Assembly: GCF_900100115.1 (NCBI RefSeq)
Contig: NZ_FNKL01000002.1
Span: forward strand, 248,001 to 312,000
Reading direction: 5' to 3'
From: Chryseobacterium soldanellicola
GTDB taxonomy: Bacteria > Bacteroidota > Bacteroidia > Flavobacteriales > Weeksellaceae
Length of the DNA stretch: 64,000 bases
The translations under genes were made by a program, and so were the position numbers. The notes under the pieces were generated by a model. The model was given only the letters and a program-made list of their open reading frames with translations, was not told the origin of the DNA and searched no databases. This document shows positions 45,392 to 55,396 of this stretch, in pieces (within the stretch, counting starts at the first letter, position 1; the number at the start of each line of letters is the position of its first letter).

Positions 45392-45399
45392 TATTTTTG
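45392..45399 (+). promoter_or_regulatory. Promoter -7 box for ugd
   Basis: TATTTTTG matches TAnnTTTG and lies 25 nt before the TTG start of ugd. No TTTG at the standard -33 distance was found. Confidence 0.4.
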
Positions 45400-45424
45400 T
45401 CTAAATTTTTAAAAAACATATATT

Positions 45425-46738
45425 TTGAATATAACGATTGTAGGGACAGGTTATGTAGGATTAGTTACAGGAACTACCCTGGCAGAACTTGGCAATTCAG
45501 TCTACTGTGTAGATATTGATGAAAAGAAAGTAGAAGGTATGAAAAACGGCGTAGTTCCCATCTATGAGCCGAACCTTGAAGAAATGTTCCTAAGAAACAT
45601 CCAAGCTGAAAGATTATTTTTCACGACCAATTTAAAAGAAGCGCTTGATAAAAGCGAAGTGGTATATCTTGCTCTGCCGACGCCCCCGGGTGAAGACGGC
45701 TCCGCAGATCTTTCATACGTGATCAATGTTGCCAACAATATTGGAGAAATGATGACGGAATATAAGGTGATTGTGAATAAAAGTACCGTTCCCGTAGGAA
45801 CTGCCGACAAAGTAAAAGCGGTAATTTCTTCTAAAACAAATATTCCTTTCGACGTCGTTTCAAACCCTGAATTTTTAAGAGAAGGCTTTGCTGTGGAAGA
45901 CTCGATGAATCCTTCAAGAGTGGTTGTAGGAGCGAGTTCTGAAAAAGCCCAACATATTATGGCTAAAATTTATCAGCCATTTACCAATACGGGTATTCCT
46001 ATTATATTTATGGATGAAAAATCATCTGAGCTTACAAAATATGCTGCCAACTCATTTTTAGCTGTAAAAATTACATTTATGAATGAAATCGCAAATTATT
46101 GCGAAAAAGTAGGCGCAGACGTAGATAAAGTAAGGCTTGGCATGGGAAGTGACGACAGAATCGGTCACAGATTCTTATTCCCGGGAATCGGATATGGCGG
46201 AAGCTGTTTCCCGAAAGATGTGAAAGCTTTAATTAAATCAGGAAAGCAGGAAGATTTCAATTTCCAGATTTTAGAAGCTACGGAAAATGTAAATACCTCC
46301 CAAAAAGTAATTTTGGTCTCAGAAATTGAAAAATATTTCGGCGGAAGTATCGAAGGAAAGAAAATTGCCATGTGGGGATTAGCCTTTAAAGCCAATACAG
46401 ACGATATCCGTGAGGCCTCTTCTTTAGATAATATTGCCCTTTTATTAGAAAAAGGTGCGAAAGTTGTTGCATATGATTCCATTGCAGAAAATAATGTTCA
46501 GAAACTGCTTGGTGACAAAATAGAATATGCAAAAAGCATGTATGAAGCCCTGGAAGGTGCAGATGCACTATTTGTCGCTACAGAATGGCCGGAATTTAAA
46601 AACCCTAATTTTGAATTAATGGCTAAAAAAATGAACAATAAAGTCATTTTTGACGGAAGAAATATGTATCCGCTGGAAATTCCCGAGCAAAACGGATTTT
46701 ACTATAAAAGTATCGGAAGAAAAACAATTGTAAACTAA
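45425..46738 (+). CDS. ugd: UDP-glucose 6-dehydrogenase
   Basis: This 437-residue cytosolic enzyme oxidises UDP-glucose to UDP-glucuronate with two NAD+. It has GTGYVGLVTG near the N-terminus for NAD binding, STVPVGTADKV in the linker and the catalytic Cys in GYGGSCFPKDVKAL. The start is TTG at 45425: no in-frame ATG lies upstream, and the conserved N-terminus (NITIVGTGYVG) begins right there. It opens the polysaccharide locus, 3 nt before rmlB, and provides a uronic-acid donor. Confidence 0.95.
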   Translation: MNITIVGTGYVGLVTGTTLAELGNSVYCVDIDEKKVEGMKNGVVPIYEPNLEEMFLRNIQAERLFFTTNLKEALDKSEVVYLALPTPPGEDGSADLSYVINVANNIGEMMTEYKVIVNKSTVPVGTADKVKAVISSKTNIPFDVVSNPEFLREGFAVEDSMNPSRVVVGASSEKAQHIMAKIYQPFTNTGIPIIFMDEKSSELTKYAANSFLAVKITFMNEIANYCEKVGADVDKVRLGMGSDDRIGHRFLFPGIGYGGSCFPKDVKALIKSGKQEDFNFQILEATENVNTSQKVILVSEIEKYFGGSIEGKKIAMWGLAFKANTDDIREASSLDNIALLLEKGAKVVAYDSIAENNVQKLLGDKIEYAKSMYEALEGADALFVATEWPEFKNPNFELMAKKMNNKVIFDGRNMYPLEIPEQNGFYYKSIGRKTIVN

Positions 46739-46741
46739 AAG

Positions 46742-47821
46742 ATGAAAAATATTATTATCACAGGGGGAGCAGGATTTATCGGCTCTCACGTTGTAAGAGA
46801 GTTTGTAAAAAACAATCCGGATACAACGATCATTAATCTTGATGCCCTTACCTATGCCGGAAATTTAGAAAACTTAAAAGACATTGAAAATGAGCCTAAT
46901 TATGTTTTCGAAAAAGCCGATATCACAAAACCCGAAGAATTAAGAAAAGTATTCGAAAAATATAATCCTGATGCTGTTGTGCACCTGGCAGCAGAAAGTC
47001 ATGTTGACAGAAGCATTACCGATCCGATGGCATTTATCAACACCAATGTAAACGGAACGGCGAACCTTCTTAATCTTTGTAAAGAATTCTGGACATTAAA
47101 TCCCGATCACACGCACGGAAGATTCCCTGGTGAAAAAAGACAAAACTTATTTTATCATGTTTCAACGGATGAGGTGTACGGAAGCTTGGGTGAAACAGGC
47201 TTTTTCTTAGAAACGACCTCTTACGATCCACAATCTCCGTATTCAGCTTCAAAAGCAGCTTCCGATCATTTGGTAAGAGCTTACGGAAATACGTACGGAA
47301 TGCCGTTTATCGTTTCCAACTGTTCAAATAATTACGGCCCGAATCATTTCCCTGAGAAATTAATTCCGCTTTGTATTTCAAATATCATCAATGAAAGACC
47401 ACTGCCAATTTATGGTGACGGAAAATACACCAGAGACTGGTTATATGTAATTGATCACGCAAAAGGTATTCATCAGATCTTTAATGAAGCTAAAACAGGA
47501 GAAACATACAATATCGGAGGTTTCAACGAATGGCAGAATATCGACTTGGTGAAAGAATTAATCAAGCAAATGGATGCGAAGCTAGGAAAACCTGAAGGTT
47601 ATTCTGAAAAATTAATCACTTTTGTAAAAGACAGGCCGGGACATGACAAGCGTTATGCTATCGATGCCACAAAACTTAATCAGGAGCTGGGCTGGAAACC
47701 GTCTGTAACATTTGAAGAAGGCTTAGGTAAAACCATCGACTGGTACCTTGAAAATAAAGAATGGCTGGAGCATGTTACAACTGGTGATTATCAGAAATAC
47801 TACGAAAAACAATACAATTAA
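46742..47821 (+). CDS. rmlB: dTDP-glucose 4,6-dehydratase
   Basis: This 359-residue short-chain dehydrogenase fold converts dTDP-glucose to dTDP-4-keto-6-deoxyglucose. The Gly motif GGAGFIGSH binds NAD, the catalytic STDEVYG and YSASKAASDH (YxxxK) are intact, and NNYGPNHFPEKLIPL is specific to RmlB. The product feeds the FdtA-type enzymes downstream, as no rmlC or rmlD is in the window. Gene order ugd-rmlB-rmlA forms the first transcript of the locus. Confidence 0.96.
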   Translation: MKNIIITGGAGFIGSHVVREFVKNNPDTTIINLDALTYAGNLENLKDIENEPNYVFEKADITKPEELRKVFEKYNPDAVVHLAAESHVDRSITDPMAFINTNVNGTANLLNLCKEFWTLNPDHTHGRFPGEKRQNLFYHVSTDEVYGSLGETGFFLETTSYDPQSPYSASKAASDHLVRAYGNTYGMPFIVSNCSNNYGPNHFPEKLIPLCISNIINERPLPIYGDGKYTRDWLYVIDHAKGIHQIFNEAKTGETYNIGGFNEWQNIDLVKELIKQMDAKLGKPEGYSEKLITFVKDRPGHDKRYAIDATKLNQELGWKPSVTFEEGLGKTIDWYLENKEWLEHVTTGDYQKYYEKQYN

Positions 47822-47830
47822 TACACAAAG

Positions 47831-48694
47831 ATGAAAGGAATAATATTAGCCGGAGGTTCCGGAACCCGACTGTACCCTCTTACCATTGCCGTCAGTAAGC
47901 AATTGATGCCTGTTTACGACAAACCGATGATCTATTATCCGCTGTCAACATTATTGCTGGCAGGGATTAAGGATATTTTAATCATTACAACACCTCATGA
48001 CCAGGAAGGCTTTATTAAGCTTTTAGGAGACGGCTCCCAAATCGGATGTAATATAGAATATGTCGTACAGCCAAGCCCGGACGGCCTTGCGCAGGCATTT
48101 ATTTTAGGTGATACATTCATTGGAGACGATTCTGCCGCATTAGTTTTGGGCGATAATATTTTTTACGGCTCTGAAATGGGAACTTTGTTAAAGAATAAGA
48201 CAAACCCAGATGGCGGCGTTGTTTTTGCCTACCACGTTTCGGATCCTGAAAGATATGGGGTTGTAGAATTCGATGATAATTTTAAAGCTGTTTCTATTGA
48301 AGAAAAGCCGTTAAAGCCAAAATCCAATTATGCCGTTCCCGGGCTTTATTTTTATGATAATGAAGTCGTTGAGATTGCAAAAAACATCAAGCCTTCTGCA
48401 AGAGGCGAGCTTGAAATAACGGATGTTAACAATGTTTATTTAAGCAAAGGAAAGCTTGAAGTAGGTGTTCTCGACAGAGGTACTGCATGGCTGGATACCG
48501 GAACATTTGATTCACTGAATGATGCTTCTGAATTTGTAAGAGTTATTGAGAAAAGACAGGGTTTTAAAATCGGATGTATTGAAGAAATTGCTTTCAGAAA
48601 CAAATTCATCGATGAAGAAAAATTACTGGAAACCGCTAAAAAATATGGAAAAAGCGGTTATGGTGAATATTTGAAGCAGCTCGTCAACAAATAA
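47831..48694 (+). CDS. rmlA: Glucose-1-phosphate thymidylyltransferase
   Basis: This 287-residue nucleotidyltransferase makes dTDP-glucose from dTTP and glucose 1-phosphate. The N-terminal [20 protein letters not shown] binds the nucleotide; [20 protein letters not shown] and [13 protein letters not shown] are family blocks. It lies 9 nt after rmlB and is followed by a terminator hairpin. It supplies the dTDP-sugar used by rmlB and then by the ketoisomerase, transaminase and acetyltransferase encoded at 51-54.5 kb. Confidence 0.96.
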   Translation: MKGIILAGGSGTRLYPLTIAVSKQLMPVYDKPMIYYPLSTLLLAGIKDILIITTPHDQEGFIKLLGDGSQIGCNIEYVVQPSPDGLAQAFILGDTFIGDDSAALVLGDNIFYGSEMGTLLKNKTNPDGGVVFAYHVSDPERYGVVEFDDNFKAVSIEEKPLKPKSNYAVPGLYFYDNEVVEIAKNIKPSARGELEITDVNNVYLSKGKLEVGVLDRGTAWLDTGTFDSLNDASEFVRVIEKRQGFKIGCIEEIAFRNKFIDEEKLLETAKKYGKSGYGEYLKQLVNK

Positions 48695-48714
48695 ATCATA
48701 ATCTTAATATTTAT

Positions 48715-48745
48715 AAAACTATTGGCTTTTTGGTTAATAGTTTTT
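48715..48745 (+). terminator. Intrinsic terminator after rmlA
   Basis: AAAACTATT pairs with AATAGTTTT around a 12-nt loop and is followed by TTTTTG. It separates the ugd-rmlBA unit from the ABC-transporter unit that has its own promoter. Confidence 0.65.
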
Positions 48746-48820
48746 GTTCATAAAGACAAATATTAATATATTAGTCTTTATTTTCGCGTTATGTGAAGAA
48801 AAATTCACAATCCATGAAAA

Positions 48821-48848
48821 TTTGGATAAATTAATTATTATAAATTTG
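48821..48848 (+). promoter_or_regulatory. Promoter of the polysaccharide export/assembly operon
   Basis: TTTG (48821-48824) and TAAATTTG (48841-48848) are separated by 16 nt, near the Bacteroidetes TTTG / TAnnTTTG arrangement. It lies about 18 nt before the Wzm ATG at 48867 and supports that start. Confidence 0.6.
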
Positions 48849-48866
48849 CATAAAATTTTTACACAG

Positions 48867-49715
48867 ATGAATGAACCACAACAAAAGTGGACCGAAACGA
48901 TTGAAGCCGACCATTCTTTATTTGATTTAAAATTAAAAGAAGTCTGGAAATACAAAGATCTTGTTTATATGTTTGTAAAAAGAGACTTTGTATCAAGCTT
49001 TAAACAAACAATTTTAGGCCCTATATGGTTTTTTATTAATCCCATTTTAACGACTATTGTCTATTTAGTCGTTTTCAGTAAAATTGCTAAGCTACCGACT
49101 GACGGAGCTCCGCCGTTATTGTTTTATTTAGCAGGTGTTACACTCTGGAACTATTTTTCAAGTTCATTATTAGGAACATCTTATACATTTGCCGGAAATG
49201 CAAATATCTTCGGAAAAGTTTATTTTCCGAGATTGGTTACTCCTATTTCGATCGTAATATCCAATTTGATGCGCTTCGGGGTACAGTTTATCCTGTTTCT
49301 TATCGGTTGGGCCTATTATTTCTATAAAGGCGAAGCCCACCCTAATATCTGGATCCTGGCAACTCCTTTTTTAATACTTTTAATGGCCGTCTTTGCTTTG
49401 GGAGTAGGAATGATTTTTTCTGCCCTTACAACAAAATATAAGGATCTTAGTATGTTACTTGGCTTCGGAGTGAGCTTGTATATGTACGCTACCCCTGTTA
49501 TATTTCCTGTATCTTCATTACCTGGATTTTTTAAAAAACTGTCTTATTATAATCCATTGACAGGTATTTTTGAATGCTTTAAATATGCATGGATGGGTGT
49601 TGGGGATTTTTCTCCACTAATGCTGGGAATCAGTACTGTAATAATTCTTGTTCTTTTAGCAATAGGAGTTGTGGTTTTCAACAAAGTTGAAAAAACATTT
49701 ATGGATACTGTATAA
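48867..49715 (+). CDS. wzm: ABC-2 type polysaccharide export permease (Wzm-like)
   Basis: This 282-residue inner-membrane permease moves lipid-linked polysaccharide to the periplasmic side. The start at 48867 (MNEPQQKWTETIEAD) is chosen over an upstream in-frame ATG because the promoter lies between them. LKEVWKYKDLVYMFVKRDF, TILGPIWFFINPIL and GNANIFGKVYFPRL are typical of the family, with six membrane helices. The ATPase partner starts 24 nt downstream. The pair indicates ABC-transporter-dependent O-antigen or capsule export rather than Wzx/Wzy. Confidence 0.92.
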   Translation: MNEPQQKWTETIEADHSLFDLKLKEVWKYKDLVYMFVKRDFVSSFKQTILGPIWFFINPILTTIVYLVVFSKIAKLPTDGAPPLLFYLAGVTLWNYFSSSLLGTSYTFAGNANIFGKVYFPRLVTPISIVISNLMRFGVQFILFLIGWAYYFYKGEAHPNIWILATPFLILLMAVFALGVGMIFSALTTKYKDLSMLLGFGVSLYMYATPVIFPVSSLPGFFKKLSYYNPLTGIFECFKYAWMGVGDFSPLMLGISTVIILVLLAIGVVVFNKVEKTFMDTV

Positions 49716-49739
49716 TCTATTAATTTAAAAAGTAAAAAC

Positions 49740-50999
49740 ATGCTGGCTTTAAAAGCAGAAAACATATCAAAGCAATACCGCTTAGGACAAGTAGGTACGG
49801 GAACCCTTTCTCATGATCTTAATAGATTCTGGCATACTATAAGAGGCAAAGAAGATCCTTATTTAAAGATCGGTGAAACAAACGACAGAACGAAAAAAGG
49901 AGATTCAGAATATGTGTGGTCTCTCCGCGATATCAATTTTGAAATTGAGCAAGGTGATGCAGTAGGAATTATCGGAAGAAACGGCGCCGGAAAATCTACC
50001 CTGTTAAAGCTTTTGAGCAAAGTAACAAAACCTACAACAGGTAAAATATACACACACGGCAGAATTGCATCTCTTTTGGAGGTAGGAACCGGCTTTCACC
50101 CAGAAATGACAGGCCGCGAAAATGTGTATCTCAATGGTGCAATTTTAGGAATGACCAGAAAAGAAATCAAAAGTAAATTTGATGAGATTGTAGATTTTTC
50201 CGGTGTAGAAAGATATATTGATACTCCCGTAAAGAGATATTCATCAGGAATGTACGTGCGTTTGGCTTTTGCCGTGGCTGCTCATTTAGAATCTGAAATT
50301 CTTATTGTGGACGAAGTTTTAGCCGTTGGTGATGCAGATTTTCAGAAAAAATGTTTAGGAAAAATGGGCGATGTGACAAAAGGAGAAGGAAGAACTATCC
50401 TTTTTGTAAGTCATAATATGACAGCAGTGAAAGAACTTTGTAATAAAGGAATACTCTTAAATCAAGGCCTTATTGATTATCAAGGAAATATGATGAACAC
50501 AATCATTGAGTACCAGAAAAACAATACCGCCGCTACTCATTATACCGACAACGGAGATATTGAAAAAGCTATAGGAAATGAAAATATCCGTATCAAAGAA
50601 TTTTCTGTTTCCCCGATAAGAGGAGGGCTTATTGATATAGATTCCGGGGTGCATGTAAAATTGACTTTTCAAAATAACTGCCCGAATATAAACTTAGACA
50701 CCACTTTTGAGTTAAGAAATTATGAAGAGCTTACGATTTTCCATGTCGGAAAACTCGTTACTCAAAACCAAGATTCAAAACAAGGAATTTATACTGTCAG
50801 CTTTGATATACCGGCAGGCCTTTTGAATGCCGGAAATTACTATTTTAAATTAATCTTCGGCAAAAATCAGACAGAAGTTTTGTTTGCTATTGATAGTTTC
50901 GTTGGTTTTGAAGTTGAAAATGTAAAAGTCGGAAGTAAACTACATGTCTACCCGGGAATTATAAGACCTAATTTTGATTATAACGTACAAACTCCATGA
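49740..50999 (+). CDS. wzt: Polysaccharide ABC transporter ATPase (Wzt-like) with C-terminal carbohydrate-binding domain
   Basis: This 419-residue ATPase has Walker A GRNGAGKST at 79-87, signature RYSSGMYVRLAFA and Walker B ILIVDEVLAVGD. Residues from about 260 on form an immunoglobulin-like beta domain (VHVKLTFQNNCPNINLD, GNYYFKLIFGKNQTEV), the type found in Wzt proteins that recognise the glycan end before export. Its stop overlaps the next ATG by 4 bp. Confidence 0.93.
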   Translation: MLALKAENISKQYRLGQVGTGTLSHDLNRFWHTIRGKEDPYLKIGETNDRTKKGDSEYVWSLRDINFEIEQGDAVGIIGRNGAGKSTLLKLLSKVTKPTTGKIYTHGRIASLLEVGTGFHPEMTGRENVYLNGAILGMTRKEIKSKFDEIVDFSGVERYIDTPVKRYSSGMYVRLAFAVAAHLESEILIVDEVLAVGDADFQKKCLGKMGDVTKGEGRTILFVSHNMTAVKELCNKGILLNQGLIDYQGNMMNTIIEYQKNNTAATHYTDNGDIEKAIGNENIRIKEFSVSPIRGGLIDIDSGVHVKLTFQNNCPNINLDTTFELRNYEELTIFHVGKLVTQNQDSKQGIYTVSFDIPAGLLNAGNYYFKLIFGKNQTEVLFAIDSFVGFEVENVKVGSKLHVYPGIIRPNFDYNVQTP

Positions 51000-51397
51000 T
51001 TCCAAAAATAATAGAACTCCCGAAAATTTACGATAAAAGAGGAAATCTTTCCTTTTTCCAGCATCCTTCAAATTTACCTTTTGAAATTAAGAGGACATAT
51101 TGGATCTACGATGTACCGGGAGGAGAAAAAAGAGGGAGCCATGCCTTTAAAGAGCAACAGGAATTCATTATTGCTCTCTCAGGAAGTTTTGATGTTATTA
51201 TTCATGACGGAAAGGAGGAGAAAACTTTTTCTCTAAACAGATCATATTATGGTTTGTATATTCCGAAAATGTATTGGAGAAAATTAGAAAATTTTTCTAC
51301 TAATTCATTAGCACTTATTGTTTCTGACCAATCTTATAACGAGGGAGATTATATCAGGGATTTTGAAGAATTTAAAAAACTGACAAATGAAAAATAA
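50996..51397 (+). CDS. FdtA/QdtA-like cupin, tandem copy 1, missing one active-site His
   Basis: This 133-residue single-domain cupin belongs to the WxcM/FdtA group of dTDP-4-keto-6-deoxyglucose 3,4-ketoisomerases. N-terminal IIELPKIYDKRGNLSFFQ and LIVSDQSYNEGDYIRDFEEF are family blocks. The catalytic segment reads GGEKRGSHAFKEQQ: His49 is present, but the second His expected at position 51 is Phe. It overlaps Wzt by 4 bp and copy 2 by 11 bp. It may have altered activity or act with copy 2 as a heteromer (inference). Confidence 0.8.
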   Translation: MIPKIIELPKIYDKRGNLSFFQHPSNLPFEIKRTYWIYDVPGGEKRGSHAFKEQQEFIIALSGSFDVIIHDGKEEKTFSLNRSYYGLYIPKMYWRKLENFSTNSLALIVSDQSYNEGDYIRDFEEFKKLTNEK

Positions 51398-51803
51398 GCC
51401 CTCTGTATTTGACTGCAGCACCATAGATTTAGGTAAAATAAGTTTTGATGAAGGAAATCTTACGGTTGTTGAAAACAATTCTGCATTTCCTTTTGATGTA
51501 AAAAGAATTTTCTATCTATATGATATTGCCGGTGGAGAAAGCCGCGGAGCACATTCTCATAAAGAATGCCATCAATTTTTGATTGCAGCAAGCGGAAGCT
51601 TTGAAGTTTCATTAGACGACGGAACATTTAAGAGACAAATTTTTCTTAACCGTCCGGATATTGGGCTGCACATTCCCCCGGGAATCTGGGCCTCTGAGAT
51701 TAACTTTTCATCGGGGGCAATATGTTTGGTTTTAGCATCCCATCATTATAACGAGGAAGATTATATTCGAGATTATGATGCTTTTTTAAAAAATTCAATA
51801 TGA
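51387..51803 (+). CDS. dTDP-4-keto-6-deoxyglucose 3,4-ketoisomerase, FdtA/QdtA-like, tandem copy 2
   Basis: This 138-residue cupin moves the keto group of dTDP-4-keto-6-deoxyglucose from C4 to C3. The catalytic segment [19 protein letters not shown] keeps both His residues (His56 and His58), and the C-terminal block [19 protein letters not shown] matches the family. FdtA and QdtA differ in the C4 configuration of the product, so galacto versus gluco cannot be decided here. It overlaps both neighbours and belongs with the transaminase and acetyltransferase encoded downstream. Confidence 0.88.
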   Translation: MKNKPSVFDCSTIDLGKISFDEGNLTVVENNSAFPFDVKRIFYLYDIAGGESRGAHSHKECHQFLIAASGSFEVSLDDGTFKRQIFLNRPDIGLHIPPGIWASEINFSSGAICLVLASHHYNEEDYIRDYDAFLKNSI

Positions 51804-52348
51804 AATATAAAGTTCATAATTTAGCAGATGTTCAGTGTGAAACGATCGGAGAAAATACAACAATCTGGCAATTTTGTGTTATTCTTAAAGAAGCAAAAAT
51901 TGGTAAAAACTGTAATATAAACTGTAACGTTTTTATCGAAAATGATGTTGTTATAGGCGATAATGTAACTATAAAACCAGGCGTTCAGGTTTGGGACGGA
52001 GTTACATTAGAAGACAATGTATTCATCGGTCCGAATGTAACCTTTACAAATGATCTTATTCCGCGTTCAAAGCAATATCCAGTAGAATTCAGCAAAACTT
52101 TAGTTAAAAAAGGCGCATCAATCGGTGCCAACACCACTGTTATTGCCGGAAATACAATAGGAGAAAATGCTCTTATAGGGGCTGGAAGTGTTATAACAAA
52201 AGATATTCCTGCAAATACTGTTTGGTTTGGGAACCCTGCAAAACATACCGGCTATATTACTCCGGAAGGAAAAATATTAAACCTTGAAATGACCGATAAA
52301 AATGGGGATTCTTATCAGTTTCTGAATGACGAATTTTCAAAAAAATGA
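51800..52348 (+). CDS. Sugar N-acetyltransferase, hexapeptide-repeat (FdtC/QdtC-like)
   Basis: This 182-residue left-handed beta-helix protein has hexapeptide repeats ([LIV]-G-x-x-x-x) from about residue 15 to 150, interrupted by an insertion [13 protein letters not shown] that is characteristic of FdtC/QdtC/WbpD-like N-acetyltransferases. It should use acetyl-CoA to acetylate the 3-amino group of the dTDP-3-amino-3,6-dideoxyhexose made by the transaminase. Overlap with both neighbours is 4 bp. Confidence 0.82.
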   Translation: MKYKVHNLADVQCETIGENTTIWQFCVILKEAKIGKNCNINCNVFIENDVVIGDNVTIKPGVQVWDGVTLEDNVFIGPNVTFTNDLIPRSKQYPVEFSKTLVKKGASIGANTTVIAGNTIGENALIGAGSVITKDIPANTVWFGNPAKHTGYITPEGKILNLEMTDKNGDSYQFLNDEFSKK

Positions 52349-53403
52349 TTAAGCCATTAACTTCTTTAAGATTCTTCTTTGCCTTTTGCGTCTTTTTAAG
52401 TCATTTATCTTATTTAAAAGATGACGGAAGATATAAAGGTATATTTAATGCTGTCTTTTCGGAAGGATTTCTGGGAGTAAGTTTCTTTTTTATTTTAAGC
52501 GGTTTTATCCTTGCTTTGAATTACCGTGAAAAATTTATTTCAAAAAAAATCACATTCAAAAAATTTTACATTGCAAGATTTGCAAGAATATATCCACTAT
52601 ATTTTATAACGATGCTGGCTTCAATCCCGGCTTTATACAGCAGCTTCAAAATTTTATTATACAATATTTTCTTACTACAAAGCTATATTCCGGATCAGAA
52701 TTACTTTTTCTCATATAACGCACCATCATGGAGTATTTCTGATGAAATGTTTTTTTACGCTCTGTTTCCGGTCTTAATAGCCATTATTTATAAATTAAAA
52801 AAAGCTTTCAAAATAATACTCGTTGCAGGATTTGTATCGTTAATTATTGCTTTAAACCTTATCTTAACTGAAGATGAGGCACATTGCTGGCTGTACATAT
52901 CACCTTTTACAAGGATATTTGATTTTATTTTAGGTATTCTTTTGTTTGATGTTGCACTTTATTTAAAAAGTAAGAGATCAAGATTAAATCAAAATATATT
53001 TAATCTTTTTGAGGCAGGAGGAATTTTTATCTTAGTAGTGTTTTTTATATTCCACGATGATCTTCCGATCAGTTATCGATTTTCCATCTACTATTGGCTG
53101 CCGATGTGTTTAATTATTTTAAGCGCTGCAAATTCCTTTATTTTAGAAAAATCAACAACCTTGATTTCAAAGTTTCTTTCCTGGAAATGGTTCGTATATT
53201 TGGGTGAAATAAGCTTTGGATTTTATCTGATTCACTATTTAGTTATAACATATTTAATGAAATATAATGGTTTAATGGGCATTCATCTGAAAGGTATTCC
53301 CTTTGCAGCAGCCATGTTTATCATTACACTTATTACCAGTATATTTGCTTTTGAGGTAATAGAAAAACCATTTAATAAAAAAATAAAAAATTTATTACTA
53401 TGA
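52345..53403 (+). CDS. Membrane O-acyltransferase (OafA/acyltransferase-3 family)
   Basis: This 352-residue polytopic protein has about ten hydrophobic segments. [20 protein letters not shown] near the N-terminus carries the conserved R and H of the acyltransferase-3 family, and [19 protein letters not shown] is the second family block. It probably O-acetylates a sugar of the polysaccharide at the membrane. Its gene overlaps both neighbours by 4 bp, in the middle of the dTDP-sugar genes. Confidence 0.87.
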   Translation: MIKPLTSLRFFFAFCVFLSHLSYLKDDGRYKGIFNAVFSEGFLGVSFFFILSGFILALNYREKFISKKITFKKFYIARFARIYPLYFITMLASIPALYSSFKILLYNIFLLQSYIPDQNYFFSYNAPSWSISDEMFFYALFPVLIAIIYKLKKAFKIILVAGFVSLIIALNLILTEDEAHCWLYISPFTRIFDFILGILLFDVALYLKSKRSRLNQNIFNLFEAGGIFILVVFFIFHDDLPISYRFSIYYWLPMCLIILSAANSFILEKSTTLISKFLSWKWFVYLGEISFGFYLIHYLVITYLMKYNGLMGIHLKGIPFAAAMFIITLITSIFAFEVIEKPFNKKIKNLLL

Positions 53404-54500
53404 TTAAGTTCCTTGATTTACAAAAAATTAATTTAACACATCAGGAAGAAATAGAGAGCAGGCTTTTGCAGACTTTTCGTTCAGGCTGGTATCTGATGGG
53501 GAATGATCTTAAAACGTTTGAAAACAATCTTTCTAAATATATCGGAGCAAAACATGCCATTGGTGTGGCCAACGGTTTAGATGCACTTCGTCTTATCCTC
53601 CGGGCTTATATAGAAATGGGATTCATGGAAAAAGGAGATGAAATTCTGGTTCCTTCAAATACATATATCGCATCTATTTTAGCTATTTCTGATAATGGTC
53701 TAGTGCCCGTTTTAGTTGAGCCGGATATTGCTCATTATAATATTGACATCAAAAAAATTGAAGAAAAAATTACCTCGAAAACGAAAGGTATTTTAATTGT
53801 ACATCTTTATGGAAGAACTATTTTCTCTGAAGAATTACAGCAATTAGCTGAAAAATATAATTTAAAAATCATCGAAGATAATGCACAGGCAATTGGTGCA
53901 GAATGGAATGGTAAAAAAACAGGAAATCTTGGTGATGCCTCCGGTTTTAGTTTTTACCCGGGAAAAAACCTTGGTGCATTAGGCGATGCGGGAGCAATTA
54001 CTACAAATGATGATGAGCTTGCCAAAACCATCAGAGCTTTGGCAAATTATGGCTCAAATCAAAAGTATGTAAATATTTATCAGGGGCTCAATTCCAGATT
54101 AGATGAAATTCAGGCTGCTGTTTTAGATATTAAATTAAAATATATCGACCAAGAAAATAAGGTAAGACGAAATATTGCAAAACGTTATATTAAAGAAATT
54201 ACAAATCCGGAAATTATTCTTCCGGAAAATCCAGAAAATGAGGCAGAGCATGTTTGGCATATTTTCCTGATCAGAACAGCAAAAAGAGACGAACTTCAGG
54301 CTTTCCTTACTGAAAATGACGTTCAGACGCTGATCCATTACCCAATTCCTCCTCACAAGCAGCAAGCATACAAAGAGTGGAATAATTTATCTTTTCCGAT
54401 AAGTGAAAAAATTCATGAAGAAGTTTTAAGCCTGCCGATTTCTCCAGTGATGGCAGATGACGAGGTAGCCAAAGTGATTGAACTATTAAATAAATTTTAA
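53400..54500 (+). CDS. fdtB: DegT/DnrJ/EryC1/StrS aminotransferase (FdtB-like)
   Basis: This 366-residue PLP enzyme transfers an amino group to a keto-sugar nucleotide. The PLP Lys is K189 in [16 protein letters not shown], preceded by [18 protein letters not shown]. The closest known type is dTDP-3-keto-6-deoxyhexose 3-transaminase (FdtB/QdtB), which matches the ketoisomerases and the acetyltransferase beside it. Together they could build dTDP-Fuc3NAc or dTDP-Qui3NAc. It overlaps the next gene by 1 bp (TAATG). Confidence 0.88.
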   Translation: MIKFLDLQKINLTHQEEIESRLLQTFRSGWYLMGNDLKTFENNLSKYIGAKHAIGVANGLDALRLILRAYIEMGFMEKGDEILVPSNTYIASILAISDNGLVPVLVEPDIAHYNIDIKKIEEKITSKTKGILIVHLYGRTIFSEELQQLAEKYNLKIIEDNAQAIGAEWNGKKTGNLGDASGFSFYPGKNLGALGDAGAITTNDDELAKTIRALANYGSNQKYVNIYQGLNSRLDEIQAAVLDIKLKYIDQENKVRRNIAKRYIKEITNPEIILPENPENEAEHVWHIFLIRTAKRDELQAFLTENDVQTLIHYPIPPHKQQAYKEWNNLSFPISEKIHEEVLSLPISPVMADDEVAKVIELLNKF

Positions 54501-55396
54501 TGGAAAATCCTTTGGTAAGCATTATAGTCGTTTCTTATAATCATTCAGAATTTATTACTGAATGCTTAGACAGCATAAAAAAACAAACTTATAAAAGCTG
54601 GGAACTTATCGTGGCTGATGATGCATCCAAAGATAACTCTGCAGATGTTACCAAAAACTGGCTGAAAAACAATCAAATAAGTGCAAAAACAAATTTTCAT
54701 TCCGTAAATAAAGGGTTTGCAACAACTCTGAACGAATGTATAGAAATGACCGAAGGGAAATATGTAAACATCATTGCTGCAGATGATTACTTTCACCCGG
54801 AATTTCTCTCAAAATGCGTAACTTCTATAGAAAAAAAGGATGAAAGCTTCGGAATGGTATTTTCAAGCGCATTTATCATTAAGGAGGATAAAACCCTAAT
54901 TAATTACCAGAATAATTTTGATTTTTACCAGAATGCCGATCATTTTCGAAACACTTTAAAAAAAGCAAATTATATTCCTGCATTAGCTACCTTAATGAAT
55001 AGAAAAGTCCTGCTAGAAACAGGACCTTACGACAAAAATATTCTTATTGAAGATTATGACAGATGGTTGAGAATCAATGAAAATTATTTTATTGATTTTG
55101 TTCCTGAAAATCTAGCATATCACAGAAAGCACGAAGAAAATATTTCAAAACTAAAAGAAAGGATAGTTTTCGTTGAAGAAATTCTACTGAGATTAAAATA
55201 CGACACATCTCTCGAGAATAAGCAAAAAATAAACAATGATGTTAAAAAGATATATACAACCTCAGCCAGCAAAGAAGAAATTAAAAAAGTTTCCGAAAAA
55301 TATACCGGCTATAAGGGAAAAGAACGATGGTTGGATTTTTGTTTAAAATACAGCTTACCTGTTAAATTATATTATTTAAAATATAAATTTTTCTAA
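54500..55396 (+). CDS. Glycosyltransferase family 2
   Basis: This 298-residue protein has a GT-A domain: VSIIVVSYNHSEFITECLDS, the nucleotide-binding WELIVADDASKDNS, and AADDYFHPEFL as the DxD-like motif. The C-terminal 80 residues are helical and basic, suiting a peripheral membrane role. It likely adds one sugar to the lipid-linked glycan on the cytosolic face. Donor is unknown. Its ATG overlaps the preceding TAA and its stop overlaps the next start. Confidence 0.88.
   Translation: MENPLVSIIVVSYNHSEFITECLDSIKKQTYKSWELIVADDASKDNSADVTKNWLKNNQISAKTNFHSVNKGFATTLNECIEMTEGKYVNIIAADDYFHPEFLSKCVTSIEKKDESFGMVFSSAFIIKEDKTLINYQNNFDFYQNADHFRNTLKKANYIPALATLMNRKVLLETGPYDKNILIEDYDRWLRINENYFIDFVPENLAYHRKHEENISKLKERIVFVEEILLRLKYDTSLENKQKINNDVKKIYTTSASKEEIKKVSEKYTGYKGKERWLDFCLKYSLPVKLYYLKYKFF

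Noticed and set aside
45220..45519. 99-codon plus-strand frame overlapping the rimP leader and ugd
   Set aside because: It is AT-rich, overlaps the well-supported start of ugd in another frame and has no recognisable features.
48744..48866. Longer start of the Wzm-like permease
   Set aside because: It would begin upstream of the promoter boxes, and the added residues do not resemble the family N-terminus.
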